Source: Candidatus Sigynarchaeota archaeon
GTDB taxonomy: Archaea; Asgardarchaeota; Lokiarchaeia; Sigynarchaeales; Sigynarchaeaceae
DNA: 23,831 nt
Assembly (NCBI GenBank): GCA_030587525.1
Contig: JAUQYW010000012.1
Span: 1 to 23,831, forward strand
Direction: 5' to 3'
The translations under genes and the position numbers were made by a program. The notes below the pieces were generated by a model that made no database searches, was not told where the DNA came from, and saw only the letters and a program-made list of their open reading frames with translations. This document shows positions 13,764 through 22,660 of the stretch, piece by piece; the stretch's first letter is position 1, and every line of letters starts with the position of its first letter.

Positions 13764-14843
13764 ATGATCAAGACAAAGCTTTGTGAAATGCTTGGTATGC
13801 AGTACCCAATCATCCAGGCTCCTATGGGGCCATATGACACGAAAGAGCTCGCCGTAGCAGTGACCAATGCGGGCGGGTTTGGTATGGCAAGCCATCCGGT
13901 ACCCGATCCCAAGTTCGGAATCATGGCAATCCTTCAAGATGACGAGACTAAAATGCAAGCATTTGAAAGCGTAAAAGTGAAATTATTGAACAGCTTGCGC
14001 CATATTGCATCGAATGCCAAGGGCAATTTTGGTGTCAATTTTCGCGTGGCACCTGTTCAATCTGATGTCCCGATGCTCCTCGACGAGGTTATTACTGAAC
14101 GTGAAAAAAATCCAGCGCTCAGGAAAAAGCTGAAGGTCGTGGTCTGTTCTGCTGGCGACCCGACGCAGCCGTACTTGAAAAAAATTCAAGAAGCTGGGAT
14201 GTTACGCTTCCATACCGTACCGAGTGTCTACCATGCCAAGAAGGCCGAGAAATCCGGCGTCGATGGCATTGTCTGTACAGGCTTTGAAGCTGGTGGTCAT
14301 GTAGCCCATGAGCCGCTTCACACGTTCGTAATCGTGCCAGAGGTCATCAAATCGGTGAAAGTACCGGTCGCCGCGGGTGGCGGCGTGTGCGACGGGAGAG
14401 GATTGGCAGCAATGCTCGCGTTCGGCGCGCAAGCCATTTACATGGGTACTCGATTCATCGCCACGAAAGAATGCGAATTCAACGACAAGGTCAAGGATGC
14501 AATCATCAATGCTTCGGTCACGTTCCCGCGAGAAGACCCGACCATCGTGACACAAGGCGTTTATGGCCCGTTGCGGCACTTCAAAAACAAATTCTCCTTC
14601 GAGCTCGCGGAACTCACCACGAAATTGAAGAACAAGGAAATTACCATGCTCGACGTCTATAAATTCGAATCGGGGGCGACCTACCGCGCCAAGGGTCCAG
14701 AAGGAAATATCGTGGATGGTGCTATCTGGGCCGGCCAAGTTGCCTTGCGTCTCCACGAGAAGCTCACGTGCAAGCAAGTGGTTGATGGCATCATGGCGGA
14801 AGCAACGGAAACCATGAAAAGCCTCGGAAAAATGGTCGCGTGA
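13764..14843 (+). CDS. FMN-dependent oxidoreductase of the nitronate monooxygenase/FabK (2-nitropropane dioxygenase) family
   Basis: The 359-residue TIM-barrel protein shows the family blocks in order: YPIIQAPMG near the N-terminus, AGGFGMASHP, GIVCTGFEAGGHVAHE (flavin and active-site His region), VAAGGGVCDGRG and GAQAIYMGTRFIATKEC (phosphate-binding part). Members oxidise nitronates or reduce enoyl-thioesters (FabK), and the sequence alone does not decide between them. Next to acyl-CoA genes, an enoyl- or acyl-CoA reductase role is attractive but is inference. ATG 13764 (MIKTKLCEMLGMQYP) was chosen because it gives the family N-terminus; the open frame runs 24 codons further upstream without fit. 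It is divergent from BKACE. Confidence 0.85.
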   Translation: MIKTKLCEMLGMQYPIIQAPMGPYDTKELAVAVTNAGGFGMASHPVPDPKFGIMAILQDDETKMQAFESVKVKLLNSLRHIASNAKGNFGVNFRVAPVQSDVPMLLDEVITEREKNPALRKKLKVVVCSAGDPTQPYLKKIQEAGMLRFHTVPSVYHAKKAEKSGVDGIVCTGFEAGGHVAHEPLHTFVIVPEVIKSVKVPVAAGGGVCDGRGLAAMLAFGAQAIYMGTRFIATKECEFNDKVKDAIINASVTFPREDPTIVTQGVYGPLRHFKNKFSFELAELTTKLKNKEITMLDVYKFESGATYRAKGPEGNIVDGAIWAGQVALRLHEKLTCKQVVDGIMAEATETMKSLGKMVA

Positions 14844-14911
14844 ATGCGCGGGCAAGAAAGCTGGTTCCTATTTCTTATTTCCCTTTATAATCGGGTACCA
14901 CGCCTTACTCT

Positions 14912-14919
14912 TTTTTATA
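14912..14919 (+). promoter_or_regulatory. TATA box for the iron-sulfur flavoprotein
   Basis: TTTTTATA is centred about 25 bases before ATG 14941. No Shine-Dalgarno site precedes the ATG, so transcription is probably leaderless. Confidence 0.5.
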
Positions 14920-14940
14920 GATCGGTAATAAAATACAATT

Positions 14941-15510
14941 ATGAAGGTACTGGCAATCAATGGCTCAGCCCGCGGTGCCAAGGGAAACACGCAAATCTTG
15001 CTGGAGACTGTCGGGAAGGGCTTGAAAGAGAAGAAAATCGACTTCGAGATCATCACGTTAGCCGACAAGAAATTAAACCCGTGCAAGGGCTGTGGAAGTT
15101 GCGCAGGTAAAAGGAAATGCGTGCAAGATGACGACATCAACGCCATTTTCCAGAAGATGCTAGAAGCCGATGGTATCATCCTCGGTTCTCCCGTGTATTT
15201 CGGGAATGTCTCGTCCCGAATGCAGATGCTCATCGAACGCACGGGATATATTGCCCGGTCAAACGATAATCCTTTCAAGGGCAAGGTCGGGGCTCCCGTT
15301 GCCGTGGCACGCCGCGCGGGTACCACGTTCGTCTACGCGGCGTTGAACTATTTCTTCGGCATCGCCGAGATGCCGATATGCACCAGTTCTTACTGGAATA
15401 TGGCGATCGGCCGGCTGCCGGGCGATGTTTTAAAAGACGATGAAGGGATGAAGATCATGGAAACGCTCGGCAAGAACCTGGCTGACATGCTGCTCAAACT
15501 GCGGAAGTGA
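14941..15510 (+). CDS. Iron-sulfur flavoprotein (NADPH-dependent FMN reductase-like)
   Basis: The 189-residue flavodoxin-like protein has the FMN phosphate loop GSARGAKGNTQ (9-19). The compact cluster motif CKGCGSCAGKRKC (CX2CX2CX5C, about 48-60) marks archaeal iron-sulfur flavoproteins that hold a 4Fe-4S cluster. The block LGSPVYFGNVSSRMQ (about 81-95) is the usual second flavin-contact region. It probably carries electrons between ferredoxin-type donors and another enzyme. Its TATA element predicts a leaderless mRNA. The stop codon overlaps one possible start (GTG 15507) of the URO-D-family gene, so the two proteins are likely made together and may act in one pathway. Confidence 0.88.
   Translation: MKVLAINGSARGAKGNTQILLETVGKGLKEKKIDFEIITLADKKLNPCKGCGSCAGKRKCVQDDDINAIFQKMLEADGIILGSPVYFGNVSSRMQMLIERTGYIARSNDNPFKGKVGAPVAVARRAGTTFVYAALNYFFGIAEMPICTSSYWNMAIGRLPGDVLKDDEGMKIMETLGKNLADMLLKLRK
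15503..15510 (+). promoter_or_regulatory. Shine-Dalgarno site deciding the URO-D-family start
   Basis: GGAAGTGA lies 5 bases before GTG 15516 and overlaps the alternative GTG 15507. It favours 15516. Confidence 0.5.
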
Positions 15511-15515
15511 ATATC

Positions 15516-16658
15516 GTGAACGCACACGAGCGAGTCTTGAAAGCGCTCAGTCACGAGGAGCCTGATAGAATTCCCACGTTTATTCAGCACCTGGAGCCAC
15601 CGTTCATCAAGAAATATGACGAGCAAGTGGAATTGAAGAGTGATTATGGTTACAAGGGTGGGTTCGATCTTATGATCGCCACGGAGCTCGGCCTCGACTC
15701 GAAATGGAACCACGGCGCGGGCATCTCGCCTCGTTCTCCCAAGGACATGCCCACGGTACCCGCCGACTTGTTGAAGGAAGCTACGAGCGGGCTGCAAAAT
15801 TATTTCATCGCTTCCGACGGTTCGCTCCACGCGAGGAACTCGGCGGGCGACTCGTGGTACCAGGACGGGATGCTCTACACCCCAGAGCTCTTGAAAGAAT
15901 GGATATCCTTCATAAAAACCTTTGTCCCGAGCGATGAGACGTACCTCAAACATCTCGTCGAAAACGTATGGGAAGCGGGCTTGAAAAACGACATCGTATT
16001 CATCCCGACCGCCGGCGGCCCAGTCTACACGACGTGGTCCTCCATAGGCTTGAAACATTTCGCCTATGTCACTCGCAAGTACCTTCCGCTCGTGAAGCAA
16101 CTCATCAACGCGTGGAAGGACAAGACGATTGAGATCCACACGCTTTTATTCGAGCACGGCATGGACATCGTCTTCACGTGTGACGATCACGCCTTCAAGG
16201 GGCACCAGATTTTCCGGCCAGAGTTGTGGAACGAGCTCGTCTTGCCGGTCTACACCGAGATCGCGGCCAACGCGCACAAGCACGGGGCGAGATACTGCGT
16301 GCACACGGACGGCAACCTGCACGACGAGATCGCTGGGCTTGTCAAGGCGGGCGTCGACGGCGTGGATCCCCTGGAATACGAGGCTGGCAACCGCCTCAAG
16401 CCGCTCAAGGAGCAATTCGGCACGAAGATTTGCTTCATCGGCAACGTCCCGTCATCCGATGTCTTGACCTTCGGCAGCATCGATGATACGATCAAGATGA
16501 CCAAGCAACAGATCCTGGAAGCGGGTGAAGGCGGGAGTTACATCTGCGCACCGGGATCTGATGTGCTCGGAACCATCAAGCCGGAGAATCTCCAAGCTAT
16601 GATCGCGACGGTCAAGAAATTCGGGAAATATCCGCTCATCAAATCAAAATTTCAATGA
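15516..16658 (+). CDS. Uroporphyrinogen decarboxylase-family protein (MtaA/MtbA-like methyltransferase group)
   Basis: The protein has about 380 residues and the URO-D fold. Its N-terminus (MNAHERVLKALSHEEPDRIP, if started at GTG 15516) matches the family's common beginning, and GTG 15507 would add three residues. A late block with GNVPSSDVLTFG and a C-terminus with PENLQAMIATVKKFGKYP are typical of methylcobamide:CoM-type and related methyltransferases rather than haem-pathway HemE. In MtaA the zinc site includes HxC, whereas here the equivalent string is CVHTDGN, so the Cys is Asp. This variant occurs in uncharacterised URO-D-like proteins that may act in methyl or O-demethylation chemistry. 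No corrinoid protein gene is visible. It is co-transcribed with the iron-sulfur flavoprotein. Confidence 0.82.
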   Translation: MNAHERVLKALSHEEPDRIPTFIQHLEPPFIKKYDEQVELKSDYGYKGGFDLMIATELGLDSKWNHGAGISPRSPKDMPTVPADLLKEATSGLQNYFIASDGSLHARNSAGDSWYQDGMLYTPELLKEWISFIKTFVPSDETYLKHLVENVWEAGLKNDIVFIPTAGGPVYTTWSSIGLKHFAYVTRKYLPLVKQLINAWKDKTIEIHTLLFEHGMDIVFTCDDHAFKGHQIFRPELWNELVLPVYTEIAANAHKHGARYCVHTDGNLHDEIAGLVKAGVDGVDPLEYEAGNRLKPLKEQFGTKICFIGNVPSSDVLTFGSIDDTIKMTKQQILEAGEGGSYICAPGSDVLGTIKPENLQAMIATVKKFGKYPLIKSKFQ

Positions 16659-16670
16659 GCATATCGATTC

Positions 16671-16685
16671 ATTTTTTAAAAAAAT
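16671..16685 (+). terminator. T-run/A-run terminator after the URO-D-family gene
   Basis: ATTTTTTAAAAAAAT is self-complementary and lies 13-27 bases after the stop codon. It can act as an oligo-T terminator for the plus strand. Confidence 0.4.
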
Positions 16686-16871
16686 CCGAAATGGCATTTC
16701 ACCGTTTGCTTCACGCGAGGTTTGCCTGGTATTGTATTAAATTCTTGAGATTGGGCCGTTATCTCGTCTCCTTCTCGAAAATGTTCGTTATAAATATTCA
16801 AATTCGCTTTGTATTCTATAATATGGGGCTAAAATTTTTATGAAAAAATTTTCCAAGAGAGTGAAACATGG

Positions 16872-19800
16872 ATGAAACCACGTAATAACAAGACCTTTCC
16901 TATCATTTTCAGTTCTGTCCTTTTTATGCTTATATGCACGGTTCTGCTAGTTTCAAATCCTACGGGCGATAATAAAGGCTCTGGATCTGCTATTCTTGAT
17001 GATCCTGGCCTGCGAGCATCTGCGAATCCTGGATTGATCAACCCAAATGTGAATCCAGCGCAAGGTATTAACACGACCGTGTTCAACTTTACAGTTAATT
17101 ACGTCCACCCTGACAACATCCTTCCAACATCGATCATCGTAACCATCAACGGGAGCTCGACACCAATGACAGCGGCAGTTCCAGGAGACATGAACGTCGT
17201 TGATGGCAAGATATATTGTTACACGACCACGCTGGCTTGGGGAATGTACCAGTTCCGCATGGATTGCTCGGACGGTGTCACCATAAACTCAACATCTGTG
17301 CAGCCCGGTCCTGCAGTGAACCCGTTTCTCATCCCCCAATTAACCACTATTTTCTATGACAATTTTAACGACGGGAGCCTGGGCACGGACTGGTCGATAA
17401 TGGGCTATGGCGGCGTTAGCAGCATCACGTATAATTCGAGCCCGTATTGCGGATATCACAACGGCATCGCGGGTGAAGTCACGTCTCGAATTATATCCTT
17501 GAGCGCCTATCCGGCAGTGAATCTATCTTACTGGGTGCGGCGAGGCGCGGCGGGATTAGGCGAGCTGCCGGATAGCGGCGAGGACATGATCGTTGAATAT
17601 TACAGCAATGCAAACACTTGGTTACAACTCGATGTTTTTTTCGGGGGCGGTACTGGTGGGACGATATACACGCGCAACACAATGCTGCCGGCGAATGCGC
17701 TTCATGCGAATTTCCGTATCCGGTTCCGGCAAACTACGGGTTCAGGAAGTACTTACGATTACTGGTTTTTTGACGATGTCTTGCTCCGGTCTGGCAGCAG
17801 CGGTCGAGTTATCCTTCTCACGAACCCGGCGAATGGCAGCACTTTTCTCAATGGCCTTGTGGATTTTGCCTGGACGAGTATAGCGCCAAGGTTTGGGCCT
17901 ATCACTTATACCTGGCAATTATCGAACCGGTCAGATTTCGCAACGATAGTCAAATCGGTTTCCGGCATAGCGGAGACCCCGACGACGACGCAGATGTCGA
18001 CGGCGATCGCCGGACCGAACGGAATATATTATTGGCGCGTCCGAGCTGTATATAACGTATTTGCCGGGAATTGGACGGTGGCCAATGCGCTTTACGTCAT
18101 AGTTAATGACAACGCGCCTGCCTTGACGATGGGTTCCGTGTCCCCTGGAACTGGAAACCAGTTCACGACGTTCACATTCTCGGTCAATTACACTGATGTG
18201 GATAACAATTCACCTGTGAACATCTCCGTCTATATCAACGGTACGATGCATGCCATGGCCAAGCAGAATCCCGCCGATATGAATTACGCGGACGGGTGCA
18301 TCTTCCAGTATACCGCGAGCTTCGTTCATGTGACATCGAATTACACGTACTATTTCTCGTGCCACGACGGCCGGTATGCCAACATGACTGCAAACTATGT
18401 TGGGCCTTGCGTTGTGGAAAGCAATACCAATGCACCGCAGTTACTCGGTGCGCAAGTCTCGCCAATTATAGGCAGCAATACGACGATGTTCAACTTCAGT
18501 GTGCAATATTTCGATACGGACAATAATATACCATCATCCGTAACGGTTACAGTTAACACGACTGTCTATACCATGATAGAAGTAAATCCGGCAGATAAAA
18601 ACGTGGTGGATGGCAAGATATACTACTATATAACAACGCTGCCTTGGGGTACATACAGGTCTCGTTTCAATTGCTCGGACGGCACTTTTGGGAATTCAAC
18701 GGGTTGGATTAATGCCCCGGAATCGAATCCATTCTCTTCACTTGGACAGAAAACGATAAGAAATGTTGCAATTTTTAGGGACGCATTGCCCTGGGGTATA
18801 AATGAAGTAGTACCACGATTAATGGTGCTTGGTATCACGTATACCATATATGGGAGCTCGTCGTTCGGTGTCGTCTCTCTCGCCCCGTTCGACAAGGTGA
18901 TTATTGAATCATACCAGGTCACGTCGTTCTACACCGCCTTGACCCAGCCTTCGGTACGTGCTTGGCTAGAAGCATACGTGGCTTCAGGGGGTATTTTCCA
19001 GATGCACCATTGGCAGTACGGGACTGGCAACGATATCCTTGGTACATTGCCAGGCGGGTATACGGATATTGCAAGCTCCACTGACACGATCGTGGTCAAC
19101 GCGAGTTATGCAAGCCACCCGATTATGACCGGCGTAACTGGCGCCGGTTTATCGGGCCTGACCTATTCGAGCGAATCCTATCTCACGGGATTAACGGGCA
19201 TTGAGAAAATATTAGCCTATGACAACAGCGTGCTCAAGCCAAGGCTGTTCACGCGCGCGTTCGGTGCCGGTTTGATGATATACGTTAGCGTGGCCATCGA
19301 ATGGGGGGCATATTACAATCGCGGCACTTACGGCACGCTGCTCGACAACTTGCTCCAGTATGGCGAGGCTTCCCCTGGTGTCGTGAGCCTTGTATTGCCA
19401 TCGAATGGCACCACGGTGTACAATGGCAATGTAAACTTCATCTGGTCAAGCTTGAGGCCATCGTTTGGGCCAATCACCTACGAATGGCAGATTTCCAACA
19501 CGTCGAGTTTCACCGCCATTTTTGATACCGTAACGGGCATTCCTGAGACGATGGTGACCACGACGATGCAACATCCGGTCAATTTCACGACGGGGCAATA
19601 TTACTGGCGGGTTCGTGGGGAATACGGGCCACTCCATGGTAATTGGTCAGCTCCATTCGTCTTGAACATCATTCACAGTGACTATGCCCCAACATTAACG
19701 TCCGGCGCCGTGGATCCGTTGACCGGGAGCCAGTTCACCTCCTTCAACTTTACTGTCGTGTATAGCGACGCGGATAATAACCCACCAACAAGCATAACAG

Positions 19801-22493
19801 TATCAATTAACGGGAGTTCCCATTCCATGCAGAAGCAAAATCCTGGGGACAATAACTATGCTGATGGTTGCTTGTATCAATTCCAAACCGTGCTTATATT
19901 TGGCGGGAACTATGAATATAATTTTTCCTGCACCGATGGCCGGTTCATTACCTCAACACCGATTTACACGGGGCTATCGGTCGTTGAAATTAACACCAAT
20001 ACCCCGTGGTTTTCGAGCGTGGCAGTCACGCCGGTAGCGGGTAGTAACCAGACGATATTCAATTTCACGGTCGTGTACAATGATGCCGATAACAACCACC
20101 CGCATACTATCACCGTGAGCATCAACGGCACCGTGCACTCCATGATCGCGGCTAACATAATAGATATGGACGTGATGGACGGCAAGTTGTATTATTATGC
20201 AACAACGCTGCCTTGGGGCAAGTATCAGTACCAAATCAACTGTTCGGATGGCATATACCAGAATTCGACATCGTGGATAAACAACCCCGAGGTTAATCCC
20301 TTTCTTGACAGCCAATTGCCGATGGTAGAATATCATCCATGGAACGGGGCGGGTTCGGATTACGGGTATGGCGTCTGGACAAGTGGAACAAGTATCTATA
20401 CCGTGGGGTACACGAGCAGCCTTGGCGTGGGCGGGTATGACTTGCTCCTTGTGAAATGGGGTACGAACATGAACGTGATCTGGAACCGCACGTGGGGTGG
20501 TTCGAATAATGACTATGGTTATGCCGTATGGGGCGATGGCACGTTCATTTACACGGTTGGCCGGACATATAGTTATGGGAATGGCAACGGCGATATCGTG
20601 CTCGTGAAGTGGAATGCCGACGGGAACGTTCAATGGTACCAGACCTGGGGTGGATCGGATTATGAGTACGCTTATGGTGTTTGCGGTGATGGTACGTCGA
20701 TTTATGTTTGTGGCTTTACTGAAAGTTATGGTGCTGGTCTAGGCGATTACGTGATTGTGAAGTGGGATGCGAGCGGAGCGTTCCAGTGGTACCGAACGTG
20801 GGGCGGATCAAGTGACGACTACGCTTACTCCATTTGCATTCAAGGTGGGGACTTGTTCGCCACGGGATACACGTACAGCTATGGAGCCGGCGGTTACGAT
20901 TTGGCCTTGGTGAAGTACACCACGGACGGCACGTTCCAATGGTATCGAACGTGGGGCGGAACAAATTCCGATTACGGTCACGGCGTGTGGGCAAATGGGC
21001 AAGCTATCTATACGTCGGGGTACACAGCGAGCTATGGCGCAGGAAATTATGATATGGTACTCGTGAAATGGGACACCGCAGGAACGGTACAATGGTATAG
21101 AACATGGGGCGGATCTAATTACGATTATAGTATGTCGATCTGGGGTACCGGCAATAAGATCTTCGTAGGCGGGTACGCCTCCGTAGCATCGAGCTACGAT
21201 TTTGTTGCTGTACAATGGAATTCAGATGGCGTGATGAAATGGAACGCGACGTGGGGTGGATCATCCGATGATTACGGTCAATCCCTTTGGGGCAGCGGTG
21301 CATTTCTCTACATGGCCGGATATACTTACTCCTTTGGTTTGAACACTCCCAACTTAGTGCTCGTGAAATTCAAGATTTCCTCGTACATGTCCGATTTGAT
21401 ATCCCCCGTGAACGGCACCATCGTCCCCAACAACAACGCCGCGTTTCACTGGTCGAACGTGTCCCCTCCAGCGGGGTTTTACTCGTATCATTGGCAGGTA
21501 TCCAATACATCGACATTCTCGACGATCCTTGCAGAATTTGATGGTATCCCGGAAGGCTCTCCGCACACGAGCATCACGTTGAACTTGTCATCATTTCTTG
21601 GCACGGCATATTGGCGCGTCCGGCCAGAATATGGCCCATTCGCAGGCAATTGGTCTCTATGTCGATGGATACGGTTGATCGACGCGCTGCCCACCATCAT
21701 CCAGGCACCGCTTCCATGGATTTATCTGGTCGAGGGCTCCGCGGCCAACATCACGCTGGAGTGGGTCTTGCGGGACGCAGACTTAAATGGTCCTTATTCG
21801 ATTTATCGATCAGATCATCTACTGGTCGTGAACCAGACATGGTACAATGACGTGGCCTTCTCGATCACGCACGTCGTGAACTGGACTGGCGGGATGAGGT
21901 TCACATTGGAATATTCCGACAACCACGCGCTCCTATTTTACCGGTATGATGTCATCGTGTTCGTCGATGACATTCCTCGCGTCCTCCACACCCCGGCGAA
22001 CACGACCGTCGTGAGAAATTCTATATATTACCTGGATTGGACACTGATTGATATCACCGGGAGCGGCAATTACTCCATGTACCGGAACGGGTCGTTGATC
22101 GCTAGCAACAGGTCTTGGGTCCAAAAAATATCGGTGCATTTCCTCGTGGACACGAATCAAGAGCCGGGGGTATATGAATTCACAATCGAATTTGTCGATA
22201 TGAACGGCAACGAGGGAATTACTTCGACCGTGCAAGTAATTATCGTGGCACAAAACGAGTTGCAGGCAAATCTCTTCCAGCAAAGCTGGGTTTGGCTGGT
22301 ACTCATCATCGGTGGCATCGTCGGCGCCTTCGTGCTTGCCACCTTGTCAGTGCAGAAAGTCAAGCCATCGAATGCGGTGCCCGGAGCGCGGTCATCCTCC
22401 GTCCTTTATTTGAACCCGGCATCTGCTGCAGCACCGGGCACGGCCAGCCAAGCAAATCGCCCGACGCCGGGCGAGAAGCCCTATCCGGGTTAG
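16872..22493 (+). CDS. Giant modular surface protein (Ig/FN3-like, MAM-like, ThuA-like, propeller) with C-terminal TM anchor
   Basis: The 1873-residue protein begins with a signal peptide (core FSSVLFMLICTVLLVS). Domains by eye are: Ig-like A (55-150), a jelly-roll region resembling MAM/reelin-type domains (160-310), FN3-like (312-413), Ig-like B and C (415-620), a region resembling ThuA/glutamine-amidotransferase-like folds (625-831), FN3-like (836-937), Ig-like D and E (939-1140), seven propeller repeats (1153-1499), FN3-like (1505-1607), two more Ig-like domains (1608-1795), a TM helix (about 1805-1828) and a short Pro/Ala-rich cytosolic tail. Many NxS/T sequons suggest N-glycosylation. 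GAGAGTGA precedes ATG 16872 at a usable distance. It probably acts in adhesion or glycan binding at the cell surface. Domain names are fold-level guesses. Confidence 0.85.
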   Translation: MKPRNNKTFPIIFSSVLFMLICTVLLVSNPTGDNKGSGSAILDDPGLRASANPGLINPNVNPAQGINTTVFNFTVNYVHPDNILPTSIIVTINGSSTPMTAAVPGDMNVVDGKIYCYTTTLAWGMYQFRMDCSDGVTINSTSVQPGPAVNPFLIPQLTTIFYDNFNDGSLGTDWSIMGYGGVSSITYNSSPYCGYHNGIAGEVTSRIISLSAYPAVNLSYWVRRGAAGLGELPDSGEDMIVEYYSNANTWLQLDVFFGGGTGGTIYTRNTMLPANALHANFRIRFRQTTGSGSTYDYWFFDDVLLRSGSSGRVILLTNPANGSTFLNGLVDFAWTSIAPRFGPITYTWQLSNRSDFATIVKSVSGIAETPTTTQMSTAIAGPNGIYYWRVRAVYNVFAGNWTVANALYVIVNDNAPALTMGSVSPGTGNQFTTFTFSVNYTDVDNNSPVNISVYINGTMHAMAKQNPADMNYADGCIFQYTASFVHVTSNYTYYFSCHDGRYANMTANYVGPCVVESNTNAPQLLGAQVSPIIGSNTTMFNFSVQYFDTDNNIPSSVTVTVNTTVYTMIEVNPADKNVVDGKIYYYITTLPWGTYRSRFNCSDGTFGNSTGWINAPESNPFSSLGQKTIRNVAIFRDALPWGINEVVPRLMVLGITYTIYGSSSFGVVSLAPFDKVIIESYQVTSFYTALTQPSVRAWLEAYVASGGIFQMHHWQYGTGNDILGTLPGGYTDIASSTDTIVVNASYASHPIMTGVTGAGLSGLTYSSESYLTGLTGIEKILAYDNSVLKPRLFTRAFGAGLMIYVSVAIEWGAYYNRGTYGTLLDNLLQYGEASPGVVSLVLPSNGTTVYNGNVNFIWSSLRPSFGPITYEWQISNTSSFTAIFDTVTGIPETMVTTTMQHPVNFTTGQYYWRVRGEYGPLHGNWSAPFVLNIIHSDYAPTLTSGAVDPLTGSQFTSFNFTVVYSDADNNPPTSITVSINGSSHSMQKQNPGDNNYADGCLYQFQTVLIFGGNYEYNFSCTDGRFITSTPIYTGLSVVEINTNTPWFSSVAVTPVAGSNQTIFNFTVVYNDADNNHPHTITVSINGTVHSMIAANIIDMDVMDGKLYYYATTLPWGKYQYQINCSDGIYQNSTSWINNPEVNPFLDSQLPMVEYHPWNGAGSDYGYGVWTSGTSIYTVGYTSSLGVGGYDLLLVKWGTNMNVIWNRTWGGSNNDYGYAVWGDGTFIYTVGRTYSYGNGNGDIVLVKWNADGNVQWYQTWGGSDYEYAYGVCGDGTSIYVCGFTESYGAGLGDYVIVKWDASGAFQWYRTWGGSSDDYAYSICIQGGDLFATGYTYSYGAGGYDLALVKYTTDGTFQWYRTWGGTNSDYGHGVWANGQAIYTSGYTASYGAGNYDMVLVKWDTAGTVQWYRTWGGSNYDYSMSIWGTGNKIFVGGYASVASSYDFVAVQWNSDGVMKWNATWGGSSDDYGQSLWGSGAFLYMAGYTYSFGLNTPNLVLVKFKISSYMSDLISPVNGTIVPNNNAAFHWSNVSPPAGFYSYHWQVSNTSTFSTILAEFDGIPEGSPHTSITLNLSSFLGTAYWRVRPEYGPFAGNWSLCRWIRLIDALPTIIQAPLPWIYLVEGSAANITLEWVLRDADLNGPYSIYRSDHLLVVNQTWYNDVAFSITHVVNWTGGMRFTLEYSDNHALLFYRYDVIVFVDDIPRVLHTPANTTVVRNSIYYLDWTLIDITGSGNYSMYRNGSLIASNRSWVQKISVHFLVDTNQEPGVYEFTIEFVDMNGNEGITSTVQVIIVAQNELQANLFQQSWVWLVLIIGGIVGAFVLATLSVQKVKPSNAVPGARSSSVLYLNPASAAAPGTASQANRPTPGEKPYPG
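20330..21370 (+). repeat. Seven in-frame propeller repeats within the giant gene
   Basis: Seven units of about 150 bases encode WGGS..DYGY.VWG.G..IY..GYT.SYG.G..D..LVKW...G..QWYRT. They are homologous to the blades of the gene at 232-1797 but closer to each other in composition: Tyr-rich, with WYRT in place of WNRT in several units. Confidence 0.8.
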
Positions 22494-22508
22494 TCAGAAC
22501 GAGCGAAC

Positions 22509-22551
22509 CGGCATTTTTACTGCCGATAGTTTGATCCTTTTTTCTTTTTTT
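22509..22551 (+). terminator. Hairpin and T-runs after the giant gene
   Basis: CGGCA (22509-22513) and TGCCG (22521-22525) can pair around a 7-base loop. Two T-runs follow (22538-22543 and 22545-22551). This is terminator-like and begins 16 bases after the stop codon. Confidence 0.5.
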
Positions 22552-22660
22552 GAATAACGTGCGAGATACGTTCAATAGCCAATATTTATCGACAGAAGGA
22601 AAAATTCCGGGCATTAGGTGTTTGTTGTTTCCGCGTTTTTCACGTGAAATGATGTTGTAA

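Noticed and set aside
15390..16139. Minus-strand open frame of 249 codons
   Set aside because: It is antisense to the flavoprotein and URO-D-family genes, with composition typical of a shadow frame.
16659..16871. Possible small RNA or tRNA in the gap before the giant gene
   Set aside because: No cloverleaf, conserved loop or strong hairpin was seen; the gap holds only AT-rich promoter-like sequence and a T/A-run.
19974..20633. Minus-strand open frame of 219 codons
   Set aside because: It is antisense to Ig-like and propeller modules of the giant gene; repetitive coding DNA commonly yields such frames.
22638..22649. Perfect palindrome TTTCACGTGAAA
   Set aside because: It lies between the 3' ends of convergent genes with no promoter nearby, and 12 bases can occur by chance.
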